DNA from: an archaeon
Lineage (GTDB): Archaea; Methanobacteriota; Methanobacteria; Methanobacteriales; Methanobacteriaceae
Assembly: GCA_024409165.1 (NCBI GenBank)
Contig: JAKSUE010000098.1
Span: 1 to 5,750 of the forward strand
DNA: 5,750 nucleotides
Direction of reading: 5' to 3'
Of the stretch, positions 1-5,698 are shown piece after piece; within the stretch, counting starts at the first letter, position 1; every line of letters begins with the position of its first letter. The notes under the pieces are model-generated. The model ran no database searches, had not been told where the DNA came from, and saw only the letters and a list, made by a program, of their open reading frames with translations. The translations under genes and the position numbers were made by a program.

Positions 1-1
1 A

Positions 2-52
2 AAAGAACCAGAATCTGACTTTGAAACCCAAGCTGGAGTAATGTTTGGATAA
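2..52 (+). CDS. C-terminal end of an unidentified protein (partial; start lies outside the window)
   Basis: The frame that begins at base 2 reads KEPESDFETQAGVMFG and then TAA at 50-52. Its codons (gaa, cca, tct, gga, gta) end mostly in A or T, as in the other genes here. The competing frame from base 3 needs cag, ctg, aag and gag codons, which are atypical for this genome. Sixteen residues are too few to assign a family and I do not recognise the protein. The stop codon is 18 nt upstream of the C/D box sRNA, so this gene's transcript may also supply the sRNA precursor. Confidence 0.6.
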   Translation, partial: KEPESDFETQAGVMFG

Positions 53-70
53 ATTAATTAAACTCATAAC

Positions 71-132
71 ATGGCCTGTGATGAACCCTATGAGCTCTGA
101 TATGTGATGAATGATGGGCGATCTGAGGCCAT
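71..132 (+). ncRNA. C/D box sRNA, dual 2'-O-methylation guide
   Basis: All the elements of an archaeal C/D box sRNA are present in order. They are box C GTGATGA at 78-84, a 12-nt guide at 85-96, box D' CTGA at 97-100, a 3-nt linker, box C' GTGATGA at 104-110, a second 12-nt guide at 111-122, and box D CTGA at 123-126. A perfect 6-bp terminal stem closes it: ATGGCC (71-76) pairs with GGCCAT (127-132). In the known family, L7Ae binds the C/D and C'/D' kink-turns and recruits Nop5 and fibrillarin, which methylates the target nucleotide paired to the fifth guide base upstream of D or D'. The guides read ACCCTATGAGCT (D') and ATGATGGGCGAT (D). No TATA element is correctly placed for a start near 70, so release from the upstream gene's 3' UTR is inferred. 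The stem-box architecture makes the class assignment firm; the targets are much less certain. Confidence 0.93.
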
Positions 133-200
133 TTTATTTTTATTTTTTTAATATTTCTACTTATTTTTATTTTCATTTTTTCATATTTTTTTATTAATTT
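133..200 (+). terminator. T-rich terminator-like tract after the sRNA
   Basis: Immediately after the sRNA stem the plus strand becomes almost pure T with scattered A, including several runs of five to seven T. Archaeal RNA polymerase commonly stops on such oligo-T tracts without a hairpin. The tract therefore probably ends the transcript carrying the upstream gene and the sRNA. No coding frame of note is visible between 133 and 261; the remainder is AT-rich promoter DNA for the next gene. Confidence 0.6.
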
Positions 201-227
201 TGCTTATTTTAACTATTTTTTCATAAA

Positions 228-241
228 CTATATTTAAAATA
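228..241 (+). promoter_or_regulatory. TATA-box region of the PH-domain gene; leaderless start likely
   Basis: The segment ctatatttaaaata is centred about 26 bases before the ATG at 262, the usual distance from an archaeal TATA box to the transcription start. No Shine-Dalgarno-like sequence precedes this ATG; the bases before it are tatatatataaacta. The two observations together suggest an mRNA starting at or within a few bases of the ATG, translated as a leaderless message. A second TATA-like string at 246-257 is too close to the ATG to be the main promoter. Discrimination is weak because the whole region is AT-rich. Confidence 0.45.
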
Positions 242-261
242 AAAATTATATATATAAACTA

Positions 262-2340
262 ATGTTTGGTAAAGATAAAAAAATAGCTAATGAAAAAGTA
301 TTGTATGAAGCAAGACCTAGTTTTATACTTAGTTGTACTAGTGTTTTTATTGCAGTAATTGTTTTAGGTATCCTATTCTATGCTTATACCGAAGGTATAA
401 AAATGATTGGAGGTATGGGTATGTATTTAATAGACTCTGTTAAAATGCCAATTACAAGTTATTATGCTTTAGCTATTTTAATTTTAATGATTTTCACATT
501 TTTATACATGGTTTGGAAAGTATTGTCATGGGCAACAGTAAAATACACAATCACATCTTACAGAGTTATTGTTAAAAAAGGTATTTTAACTGAAAATAAA
601 ACCTATATGCCCTTTAATACTATTCAAGATGTAAACCTTTCTCAAAATATATTAGGTAAACTTATTTCTGTTGGAACTCTTAGTTTATACAGTGCTTATG
701 ATGGAAAAAATGTTGAATTAAAAAACATTTTCTCTCCAAGTAAAGTAGAAGATATTATCTTTAAAAATATGAGAGGTGCTTCTTACCAATCAAGAAATTA
801 TTATAATCCTATGGATAATAATTATAATAATCCTAATAACTATAATAACAGAAATTCTGAAAATGTAAAGAAATCTGGAGGTATTCTTTCAGTATTTGGT
901 AAAAAGAAAGAAAATCATACTCCTGTTAGAAATTATGGGAACATTTATGATAATAATTATAATAATCCTAATGATTACAATGATTTTAACTCTCCTAATT
1001 ATGATGAAATAGTTCCAGAGCATAATCATGCAAGAAGTGATGCTCCAATCAATGATATTGATGATTTAGATGATTTAGAACTTGTAGATGTTAATGAACG
1101 TAAAAAAGAGCTTAGAAATTTAAGAAGACAAGCTAAAGCTCAAAATAATAGAAAACATTATAATAAATCTAATTATCATAATAATCATTCTAACTATAAC
1201 AACCATAATAATCAGTATAATAACAATAATCACAGCAATTACAACAATCCTAATTATTCTAATAATCCCAATTATCAACCTAATCATAATCAAAATAAAC
1301 ATAATCAATATAATAATTATGAACCTTCTAATTATAATCCAAACAGAGTTGGAGGTTGTCTTCCTGAAGATTGGGAAAATGATGGATACAATGATTATAA
1401 CAATTATGTAGATTATGTTGCAGGTCCAAGTTATTATAATAATCAGGAAAGAAATGCTACTACTAATAATCAATATAATCAAAATCAAAATATTCCAAAT
1501 CAAGATTATGCTGATGTTTATATTCAAGATGCTCAAGATGGAGTTACTTATGAACCAATTCATAATGATTCAATTAGAGACTCTTACAAAAGAAATCCTG
1601 ACAAATATTTTGCTGAGAATTATGAAAAATTTCAAGAAGATAATTTAAAATCTCAAGTTAGGGAAGCTAATAATTCTGCTAATAATTCTAATAATAAAAA
1701 TATTATGTTTAGGGATCAAAAACCTAAATCTTATGATAATAATTTAGCTAATGAATTTGTTAGTGATGTTCCAAATACTTATAACGACCCTAATAATCAG
1801 TATAATAATCCTAATAACTATAATAATTATAATAATTCTGATTATAATAATCAACCTAATTATAATCCTAATTATGGACTTGATGATTATAAAAAAGAAT
1901 ATGCTAATAATCCTCAATATTCAGATAATAGGAATAATATGAATAATTGGGATAATAGGAATGATATGAATTATAATGATTCTAATTATTCAGATTATAG
2001 AAATAATCAGAATAGAGGATATAATAAAAATTATAATGGAAATAAGAAATATAATCCGAATAAGAGATATAATAAAAATAAAAAGTACAACAAGCACAAT
2101 AAGCACAATAAGTATAAACATAATAATTACAACAATCATAATGGTTATAATAATCGTAATGGTCATAATAACTATAATAATCAGTATAATAATCAATATA
2201 ATCATGATAATTACAATCACAATAATGACTATGGTGATTATGGATATGAATATGATTCAGGAGATAATTTAGATTTAAAAAATAATAAAAGAACTGCTAA
2301 AGATGTTATTAAAAATCATTCTAAGAAATTTGAAAGATAA
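262..2340 (+). CDS. Membrane-anchored bacterial PH domain (bPH2/YdbT-like) protein with a long Asn/Tyr-rich tail
   Basis: The 692-residue protein has two parts. Residues 1-170 resemble the bPH2 (DUF304/YdbT) family: a short N-terminus with VLYEARPSF at 13-21, two hydrophobic helices at about 22-42 and 66-90, and then a PH-like beta-rich segment (YTITSYRVIVKKGIL at 95-109, a conserved-looking PFNTIQDV at 117-124, ending near 170). With two helices, both ends should be cytoplasmic. Residues from about 178 to 665 are low complexity, with repeated NYNNPN, NNYN and HN blocks; by hand count about 150 of the last 520 residues are Asn. Islands of other composition interrupt it: acidic DIDDLDDLELVDVNE at 265-279, basic KKELRNLRRQAK at 281-292, a segment with the only tail Cys at 361-376, a charged stretch at 431-460 and a Lys-rich patch at 595-620. 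The end (671-692) is charged and non-repetitive. The function of bPH2 proteins is poorly known and the role here is not assigned. The tail is probably disordered. There is no visible ribosome binding site. Confidence 0.85.
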   Translation: MFGKDKKIANEKVLYEARPSFILSCTSVFIAVIVLGILFYAYTEGIKMIGGMGMYLIDSVKMPITSYYALAILILMIFTFLYMVWKVLSWATVKYTITSYRVIVKKGILTENKTYMPFNTIQDVNLSQNILGKLISVGTLSLYSAYDGKNVELKNIFSPSKVEDIIFKNMRGASYQSRNYYNPMDNNYNNPNNYNNRNSENVKKSGGILSVFGKKKENHTPVRNYGNIYDNNYNNPNDYNDFNSPNYDEIVPEHNHARSDAPINDIDDLDDLELVDVNERKKELRNLRRQAKAQNNRKHYNKSNYHNNHSNYNNHNNQYNNNNHSNYNNPNYSNNPNYQPNHNQNKHNQYNNYEPSNYNPNRVGGCLPEDWENDGYNDYNNYVDYVAGPSYYNNQERNATTNNQYNQNQNIPNQDYADVYIQDAQDGVTYEPIHNDSIRDSYKRNPDKYFAENYEKFQEDNLKSQVREANNSANNSNNKNIMFRDQKPKSYDNNLANEFVSDVPNTYNDPNNQYNNPNNYNNYNNSDYNNQPNYNPNYGLDDYKKEYANNPQYSDNRNNMNNWDNRNDMNYNDSNYSDYRNNQNRGYNKNYNGNKKYNPNKRYNKNKKYNKHNKHNKYKHNNYNNHNGYNNRNGHNNYNNQYNNQYNHDNYNHNNDYGDYGYEYDSGDNLDLKNNKRTAKDVIKNHSKKFER
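796..2241 (+). repeat. Low-complexity AAT/TAT-rich coding repeat region
   Basis: This stretch inside the PH-domain gene is built largely from aat, tat, aac and cct codons encoding Asn, Tyr and Pro. Exact longer repeats exist: a 26-bp string at 823-848 recurs at 1801-1826 (both encode YNNPNNYNN), and a 24-bp string at 814-837 recurs at 949-972 (both encode DNNYNNPN). These point to growth by slippage or unequal recombination. The region also creates Ile-rich open frames on both strands, which are artefacts of the repeat. Confidence 0.75.
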
Positions 2341-2361
2341 TAATGATTTTATTATTTAACA

Positions 2362-2398
2362 TTTTTTAGTTTTATTTTTTAATTTTTCTTTTTTTAAT
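2362..2398 (+). terminator. Oligo-T tract between the PH-domain and reductase genes
   Basis: In the 69-bp gap the plus strand has T runs at 2362-2367, 2375-2380, 2383-2387 and 2389-2395. It fits an archaeal T-tract terminator for the PH-domain gene. A TATA-like ttatttaa at 2352-2359 could start the next transcript about 25 bases downstream. Both roles are inferred from composition only. Confidence 0.45.
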
Positions 2399-2400
2399 AT

Positions 2401-2406
2401 GGTGGA
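2401..2406 (+). promoter_or_regulatory. Ribosome binding site (GGTGGA) of the reductase gene
   Basis: GGTGGA lies 3 bases before the ATG at 2410. It contains GGTG, the archaeal Shine-Dalgarno core complementary to the CACC of the 16S 3' end. It supports the start at 2410 over the out-of-frame ATG at 2399, which reaches a stop within a few codons. Confidence 0.65.
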
Positions 2407-2409
2407 AGT

Positions 2410-3603
2410 ATGGATTTTGATTATGATGTAGCTATTATTGGGGCTGGACCTATAGGTTCTACTTTGGCTTATAAATTAGCTAAAGCGGATTTAAATGTTT
2501 GTCTTATTGATAAAAAGAGTGTTATAGGTCTTCCTTTACAATGTGCAGGGATTATTAGTTACAAAGTGTTTAATCTTAATGAACTTCCAGATGATGTTAT
2601 TTTAAATAAAGTTAGAGGAGCTAATATTTATAGTAAATCTTATAGTTTAACTGTAGCTAAAGATGATTATCAAGCTGTTGTTATTGATAGGGTTTCATAT
2701 GACCAGTTTTTATTTAATCGTGCTTGTGAAGCGGGTGTTGATTCTTATTTGTCATCTAAGGTTCGTGATGTAGATATTGATGAGGGGGTTGTTTACTTTG
2801 GAGATTCTACTATTAGGGCTAAGGTTATTGTAGGTGCTGATGGTCCGGATTCTGTTGTTTCTCATAAATTTAATAATGATTTTAATTATTTTAATGCAAG
2901 TCAATATTTAGTTAAAGTTGAAAATATTGATGAAATGGATTTTGTTAATGTTTATGCAGGATCTATTTTCCCAGGTTTTATATGGGCAGTTCCTACTTAT
3001 AATAATATTTTTAGAGTAGGTATGTTTTCTAATCATAGTTATAAAGAACAATCTAAGATTTTAGATAAGTTTTTAGATAATGGTTTCCAGAAAATTCCAC
3101 ATAATAAAGGTGGTTCTGATTATTATGATTTTACTGTTTTAGAGAGATATATTGGTAAAATTCCAATTTTTAATGAGAAAAATTATCTTACTAAATCAAG
3201 GGCTATTTTAATTGGTGATGCTGCTTCTCAGGTTAAACCTACATCTGGTGGAGGTTTAATTATGGGTTTTAATACCTGTGAAATAGCTAAGAATAATATT
3301 TTAAATGCTTTAAAAGAGGATAATATTGATTTATTATCTAATTATTATGATGATTTTATGGATAGGTACTCAAAAGAGTTTTCTTATCAATTTAAAGTTC
3401 AAAAATCTTTATCTTTACTTTCAGATGATGATATTGATTATGCATTCATTAAACTTAAAGAGAAAAATTGTGAAGAACTAATTTCTAAATATGGGGATAT
3501 GGATAATCAATCTATTTTAGTTAAAGAATGTCTTAAGAGAGGTTTAATACTTTCACTTATTCCGAAATTATTTAAGAAAGATTTGATTAAAATTTGGTTT
3601 TAA
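2410..3603 (+). CDS. Geranylgeranyl reductase family protein (FAD-dependent lipid-saturating oxidoreductase)
   Basis: The 397-residue length is typical for archaeal geranylgeranyl reductases. Visible motifs are the N-terminal FAD-binding fold VAIIGAGPIGS (Gly11, Gly13, Gly16) ending in the acidic IDKK at 33-36, Cys45 in PLQCAGIIS where the family carries a conserved Cys-Gly segment, the DRVSYDQFL motif at 93-101, GADGPDS at 142-148, FPGFIWAVP at 187-195 matching the family's YxWxFP substrate region, and ILIGDAASQVKPTSGGG at 266-282, the second FAD-contacting motif. Members saturate double bonds of the geranylgeranyl chains of archaeal membrane lipids, or of related isoprenoids, at the cytoplasmic membrane face. 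Methanogens often encode several paralogues, so the exact substrate is uncertain. The YxWxFP site reads FxWxVP here, which may mark a side-branch paralogue. The neighbouring genes do not indicate the substrate. Confidence 0.88.
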   Translation: MDFDYDVAIIGAGPIGSTLAYKLAKADLNVCLIDKKSVIGLPLQCAGIISYKVFNLNELPDDVILNKVRGANIYSKSYSLTVAKDDYQAVVIDRVSYDQFLFNRACEAGVDSYLSSKVRDVDIDEGVVYFGDSTIRAKVIVGADGPDSVVSHKFNNDFNYFNASQYLVKVENIDEMDFVNVYAGSIFPGFIWAVPTYNNIFRVGMFSNHSYKEQSKILDKFLDNGFQKIPHNKGGSDYYDFTVLERYIGKIPIFNEKNYLTKSRAILIGDAASQVKPTSGGGLIMGFNTCEIAKNNILNALKEDNIDLLSNYYDDFMDRYSKEFSYQFKVQKSLSLLSDDDIDYAFIKLKEKNCEELISKYGDMDNQSILVKECLKRGLILSLIPKLFKKDLIKIWF

Positions 3604-3605
3604 TT

Positions 3606-3649
3606 TATTTTATATTTATTAAATTTGTTAATATTTTATATTTATTAAA
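3606..3649 (+). repeat. Perfect 18-bp direct repeat upstream of the methyltransferase gene
   Basis: The string tattttatatttattaaa occurs at 3606-3623 and again at 3632-3649, separated by 8 bp. Each copy contains a TATA-like core (ttatattta). The first copy is placed well to act as a TATA box, giving a start near 3640 and a leader of about 20 nt that keeps the ribosome binding site; the second copy is too near the ATG. Low sequence complexity weakens the case for function. Confidence 0.6.
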
Positions 3650-3657
3650 AAGGAGAT
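3650..3657 (+). promoter_or_regulatory. Strong ribosome binding site (AAGGAGAT) of the methyltransferase gene
   Basis: AAGGAGAT ends 3 bases before the ATG at 3661 and matches the anti-Shine-Dalgarno consensus well. It fixes the start codon and contrasts with the PH-domain gene, which has no such site. Confidence 0.8.
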
Positions 3658-3660
3658 AAC

Positions 3661-4695
3661 ATGGATTTATTATTAATTCAATCACAAGAACATGATAAAT
3701 TACCTTTGGCAGAACTTAAAGCTGTTATTGAGGTTGAAGAAATTGAAACAGACCTTGAAGTTGTTTGTCCAGGGCTTGTTTTACTTAAATCATTAGATGA
3801 TTCTAAATTTGATGATTATTATAAACTTTTAGTAAAACGTTTAGGTTATACTCATGAGGTTCATCAAGTAATATCTACTGTTGATTATAGTGATATTGAA
3901 GATGAAGTCTGTTCTATTGATTGGTCTAATTATATTGATGAGAATTTTGCTGTTCGTGTAAAACGTTTTAATACAGAGGTCGATACAGTAGCTACTGAAA
4001 GAAGAGTTGGACACTTAATTTTAACTAATACAGAAGGTATTTCTGTTAATTTAAAAGAACCTAAATCTTTCATACGTGTAGTTGCTCATCAAAATACTGT
4101 TTATTTATGTTATGGTAAATATAGATTAGATAAAAAATACTTTGAACTTATGAAACCACATAAAAGACCATTTTTCCATCCAGGTTGTATGAGTCCAAAA
4201 TTAGCTCGTTGCATGGTTAACCTTGCAAGAGTTAAAGAAGGTGATTTTGTACTTGATCCATTCTGTGGAACTGGTGGAATTTTAATTGAAGCAGGTTTAA
4301 TTGGTGCTAAAGTAATTGGTTCTGATATTGATTGGAGAATGAAAAGAGGTGCAGCTACTAATCTTGATTATGCAGGAGTTACAAACTATCGTACTTGTGT
4401 TGTAGATGTTCGTGAAATGAAAATGTATGATGAAGTTGATGCTGTAGTTACAGATCCTCCTTATGGAATTTCTACTACTACTTGTGGTGAAGGTACAGAT
4501 GGTATTTTTAAAGAATTTTTATCTTCTATAGAACATAGTATGAAAAAAGATGCATTACTTGTTATGGCAAGTCCAGATTCTTTAGACATCGATTCACTAC
4601 TTGATGAAGTAGGATTTAAATTATTAGAAAGATACTCAATTAAAATGCATAAAAGTTTAACACGTATCATTTCTGTAATAGCTAAAATTCATTAA
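3661..4695 (+). CDS. tRNA (guanine-N2) methyltransferase, THUMP type (archaeal Trm-G10/Trm11 family)
   Basis: The 344-residue protein has the layout of archaeal Trm-G10. An N-terminal THUMP-containing RNA-binding half covers roughly residues 1-165, with core FAVRVKRF at 96-103. A Rossmann-fold methyltransferase half follows. Diagnostic motifs are the linker KRPFFHPGCMSPKLAR at 168-183, the S-adenosylmethionine loop VLDPFCGTGG at 197-206, acidic Asp222 in GSDID for ribose binding, the catalytic DPPYG at 265-269 typical of enzymes methylating an exocyclic amino group, and HKSLTR at 330-335 near the end. Characterised homologues form N2-methyl- and N2,N2-dimethylguanosine at position 10 of tRNA. 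Position 10 is inferred from the family; Trm14-type enzymes acting at G6 are related and cannot be fully excluded. The gene follows the reductase gene by 57 bp, with its own strong ribosome binding site. Confidence 0.88.
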   Translation: MDLLLIQSQEHDKLPLAELKAVIEVEEIETDLEVVCPGLVLLKSLDDSKFDDYYKLLVKRLGYTHEVHQVISTVDYSDIEDEVCSIDWSNYIDENFAVRVKRFNTEVDTVATERRVGHLILTNTEGISVNLKEPKSFIRVVAHQNTVYLCYGKYRLDKKYFELMKPHKRPFFHPGCMSPKLARCMVNLARVKEGDFVLDPFCGTGGILIEAGLIGAKVIGSDIDWRMKRGAATNLDYAGVTNYRTCVVDVREMKMYDEVDAVVTDPPYGISTTTCGEGTDGIFKEFLSSIEHSMKKDALLVMASPDSLDIDSLLDEVGFKLLERYSIKMHKSLTRIISVIAKIH

Positions 4696-4730
4696 ATTGA
4701 TTTAGCTATTTATTTTATCTTTTTTTATTT
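4677..4730 (+). terminator. Hairpin spanning the methyltransferase stop codon, followed by oligo-T
   Basis: AATAGCTAAA at 4677-4686 is perfectly complementary to TTTAGCTATT at 4701-4710, giving a 10-bp stem and a 14-nt loop. The TAA stop codon at 4693-4695 sits in the loop. A T-rich tract follows with seven consecutive T at 4720-4726. The arrangement resembles a hairpin-plus-U-tract terminator; in archaea the T tract alone may be sufficient. Confidence 0.6.
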
Positions 4731-4754
4731 AGTTGATGTATAGGCACATTCAAA

Positions 4755-4818
4755 TATATTAATATAGTATATGTAAGTATATTAATATAGTATACATAAG
4801 TATACTCACATATACTTA
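4755..4818. repeat. Tandem 23-bp repeats and nested palindromes between convergent genes
   Basis: A 23-bp unit starting TATATTAATATAGTATA occurs at 4755-4777 and 4778-4800; the first 17 bases are identical and only two positions differ in the rest (TGTAAG versus CATAAG). A degenerate continuation runs on from 4801. Overlapping it are inverted repeats: AGTATAC (4789-4795) with GTATACT (4800-4806) around a 4-nt loop, and TAAGTATAT (4774-4782) with ATATACTTA (4810-4818). The site lies between convergent genes, so promoter operators are unlikely. Transcription termination, protein binding or DNA architecture are possible. Confidence 0.75.
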
Positions 4819-4832
4819 GTTAATATCTAAAC

Positions 4833-5657
4833 TTATTTTTCTTGAATCATTGTTTTTAATTCTTTTATTTCATCAGTAAGATTACTTACTTCTGTTTTAA
4901 GTTCAGATAACTCATTTTCTCTTGATTCAAATTTCTTTTTAAAATGGCGTGAGATTAATCCTGCAGCTAATGTAGCAGTACCTACACCTGATAAAAGATA
5001 ACCTCCCCAAACAAGGAGAATACTATCTATTTTACCCCAATAAGTGGTTCCAAGTACTGTATAACCATTACTTGTAAATGCATTACTTACCATTACCATT
5101 GAATCAACTAAAGATGCTTTTTCTCCAAGTGTTGTAGCAATCATACTTACTGTGATAATAAATGCAAAGATAAGTACAGTTAATTCTAAATTATTCATTC
5201 TTGTATATTTGATAAATTTATATACAAAATAACATCCTGCAATTAATATTCCAATATAATTTGGTATTAAAAGCATAGATACGTCTTTAGAGTAAATTAC
5301 ATAAATTAAACTAGCTGCTGGAACTAATAATAAACATAAAATAAATTTTAAAATTGATTTTTCTGCTAAATATAAAATGAATATAGTGACAGTAACAATA
5401 TTAAAGAAACATATTTCTATAAAATTAGTAGAACCTACTAAATAGAATGATAATATTCCTCCAACAATACAAAATATTGCACAGAATATTAAGAATATCT
5501 GATCAAGATAATATCTTTCATCTAATGGTAAGAATCTCTCTGGATTAAGTTTTCCTAAATATTTATTGTTATCTTTTATAAGAATAGCTATTCCATATAA
5601 TGCAATATATGCTATGAAACACACTATTACTGCAGGGATTATTTCATTTATTAACAT
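4833..5657 (-). CDS. Multi-pass membrane protein with K+-channel-like pore loop and C-terminal coiled coil
   Basis: This 274-residue protein is very hydrophobic. Likely membrane helices lie near residues 5-27, 52-73, 77-97, 101-121, 127-147, 157-177 and 212-235. Between the last two is a re-entrant-loop-like segment, VDSMVMVSNAFTSNGYTVLG at 184-203, that resembles the pore helix plus filter of two-helix K+ channels (family consensus TVGYGD). Here the filter-like residues are SNGYTV. The following helix, LLVWGGYLLSGVGTATLAAG at 214-233, is Gly-rich like an inner pore helix. The C-terminus (about 241-272) has clean heptads with Leu250, Leu253, Val257, Leu260, Ile264, Leu267 and Ile271, predicting a cytoplasmic coiled coil that may oligomerise. 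Channel or transporter function is inferred, not certain; the altered filter could mean different selectivity or a non-conducting sensor. The start at 5657 is preceded only by a weak purine-rich gaagatgaagaa. Confidence 0.75.
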   Translation of the reverse strand: MLINEIIPAVIVCFIAYIALYGIAILIKDNNKYLGKLNPERFLPLDERYYLDQIFLIFCAIFCIVGGILSFYLVGSTNFIEICFFNIVTVTIFILYLAEKSILKFILCLLLVPAASLIYVIYSKDVSMLLIPNYIGILIAGCYFVYKFIKYTRMNNLELTVLIFAFIITVSMIATTLGEKASLVDSMVMVSNAFTSNGYTVLGTTYWGKIDSILLVWGGYLLSGVGTATLAAGLISRHFKKKFESRENELSELKTEVSNLTDEIKELKTMIQEK

Positions 5658-5687
5658 TTCTTCATCTTCTTTTTATTTATTGATTAA

Positions 5688-5698
5688 TTTATATAATA
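5688..5698 (-). promoter_or_regulatory. TATA box of the channel-like gene
   Basis: On the minus strand tattatataaa lies about 36 bases before the ATG, predicting a transcription start near 5668 and a leader of about 10 nt that would hold the purine-rich gaagatgaagaa. The rest of the right edge, 5699-5750, is AT-rich with no recognisable gene. Confidence 0.45.

Noticed and set aside
3..41. Alternative reading of the left edge in frame 3, ending in TAA at 39-41
   Set aside because: It needs several G/C-ending codons (cag, ctg, aag, gag) unlike the rest of the window; the frame from base 2 fits local codon use better.
1120..1563. Minus-strand open frame of 147 residues, almost all Ile, Val and Met
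   Set aside because: It is the complement of the Asn/Tyr repeat codons in the PH-domain gene and has no start-site context or family resemblance.
796..2241. Possible CRISPR array or mobile-element repeat
   Set aside because: The repeats are irregular in spacing, stay in the reading frame and encode a low-complexity protein tail; there are no constant-length spacers, terminal inverted repeats or transposase.
1415..2272. Plus- and minus-strand Ile/Met-rich open frames inside the same gene
   Set aside because: These are frame-shifted readings of AAT/TAT repeats, with composition explained entirely by the repeat.
2399..2428. ATG at 2399 as the reductase start
   Set aside because: It is out of frame with the FAD motif and stops within ten codons.
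4461..4670. Minus-strand 69-residue open frame inside the methyltransferase gene
   Set aside because: It lies opposite the conserved catalytic DPPYG region of a clear gene and has no plausible ribosome binding site.
5651..5665. Four-codon minus-strand mini-ORF (M-K-K-C-stop) overlapping the start of the channel-like gene
   Set aside because: It could affect initiation, but it is so short that chance in A-rich leader DNA is the simpler explanation.
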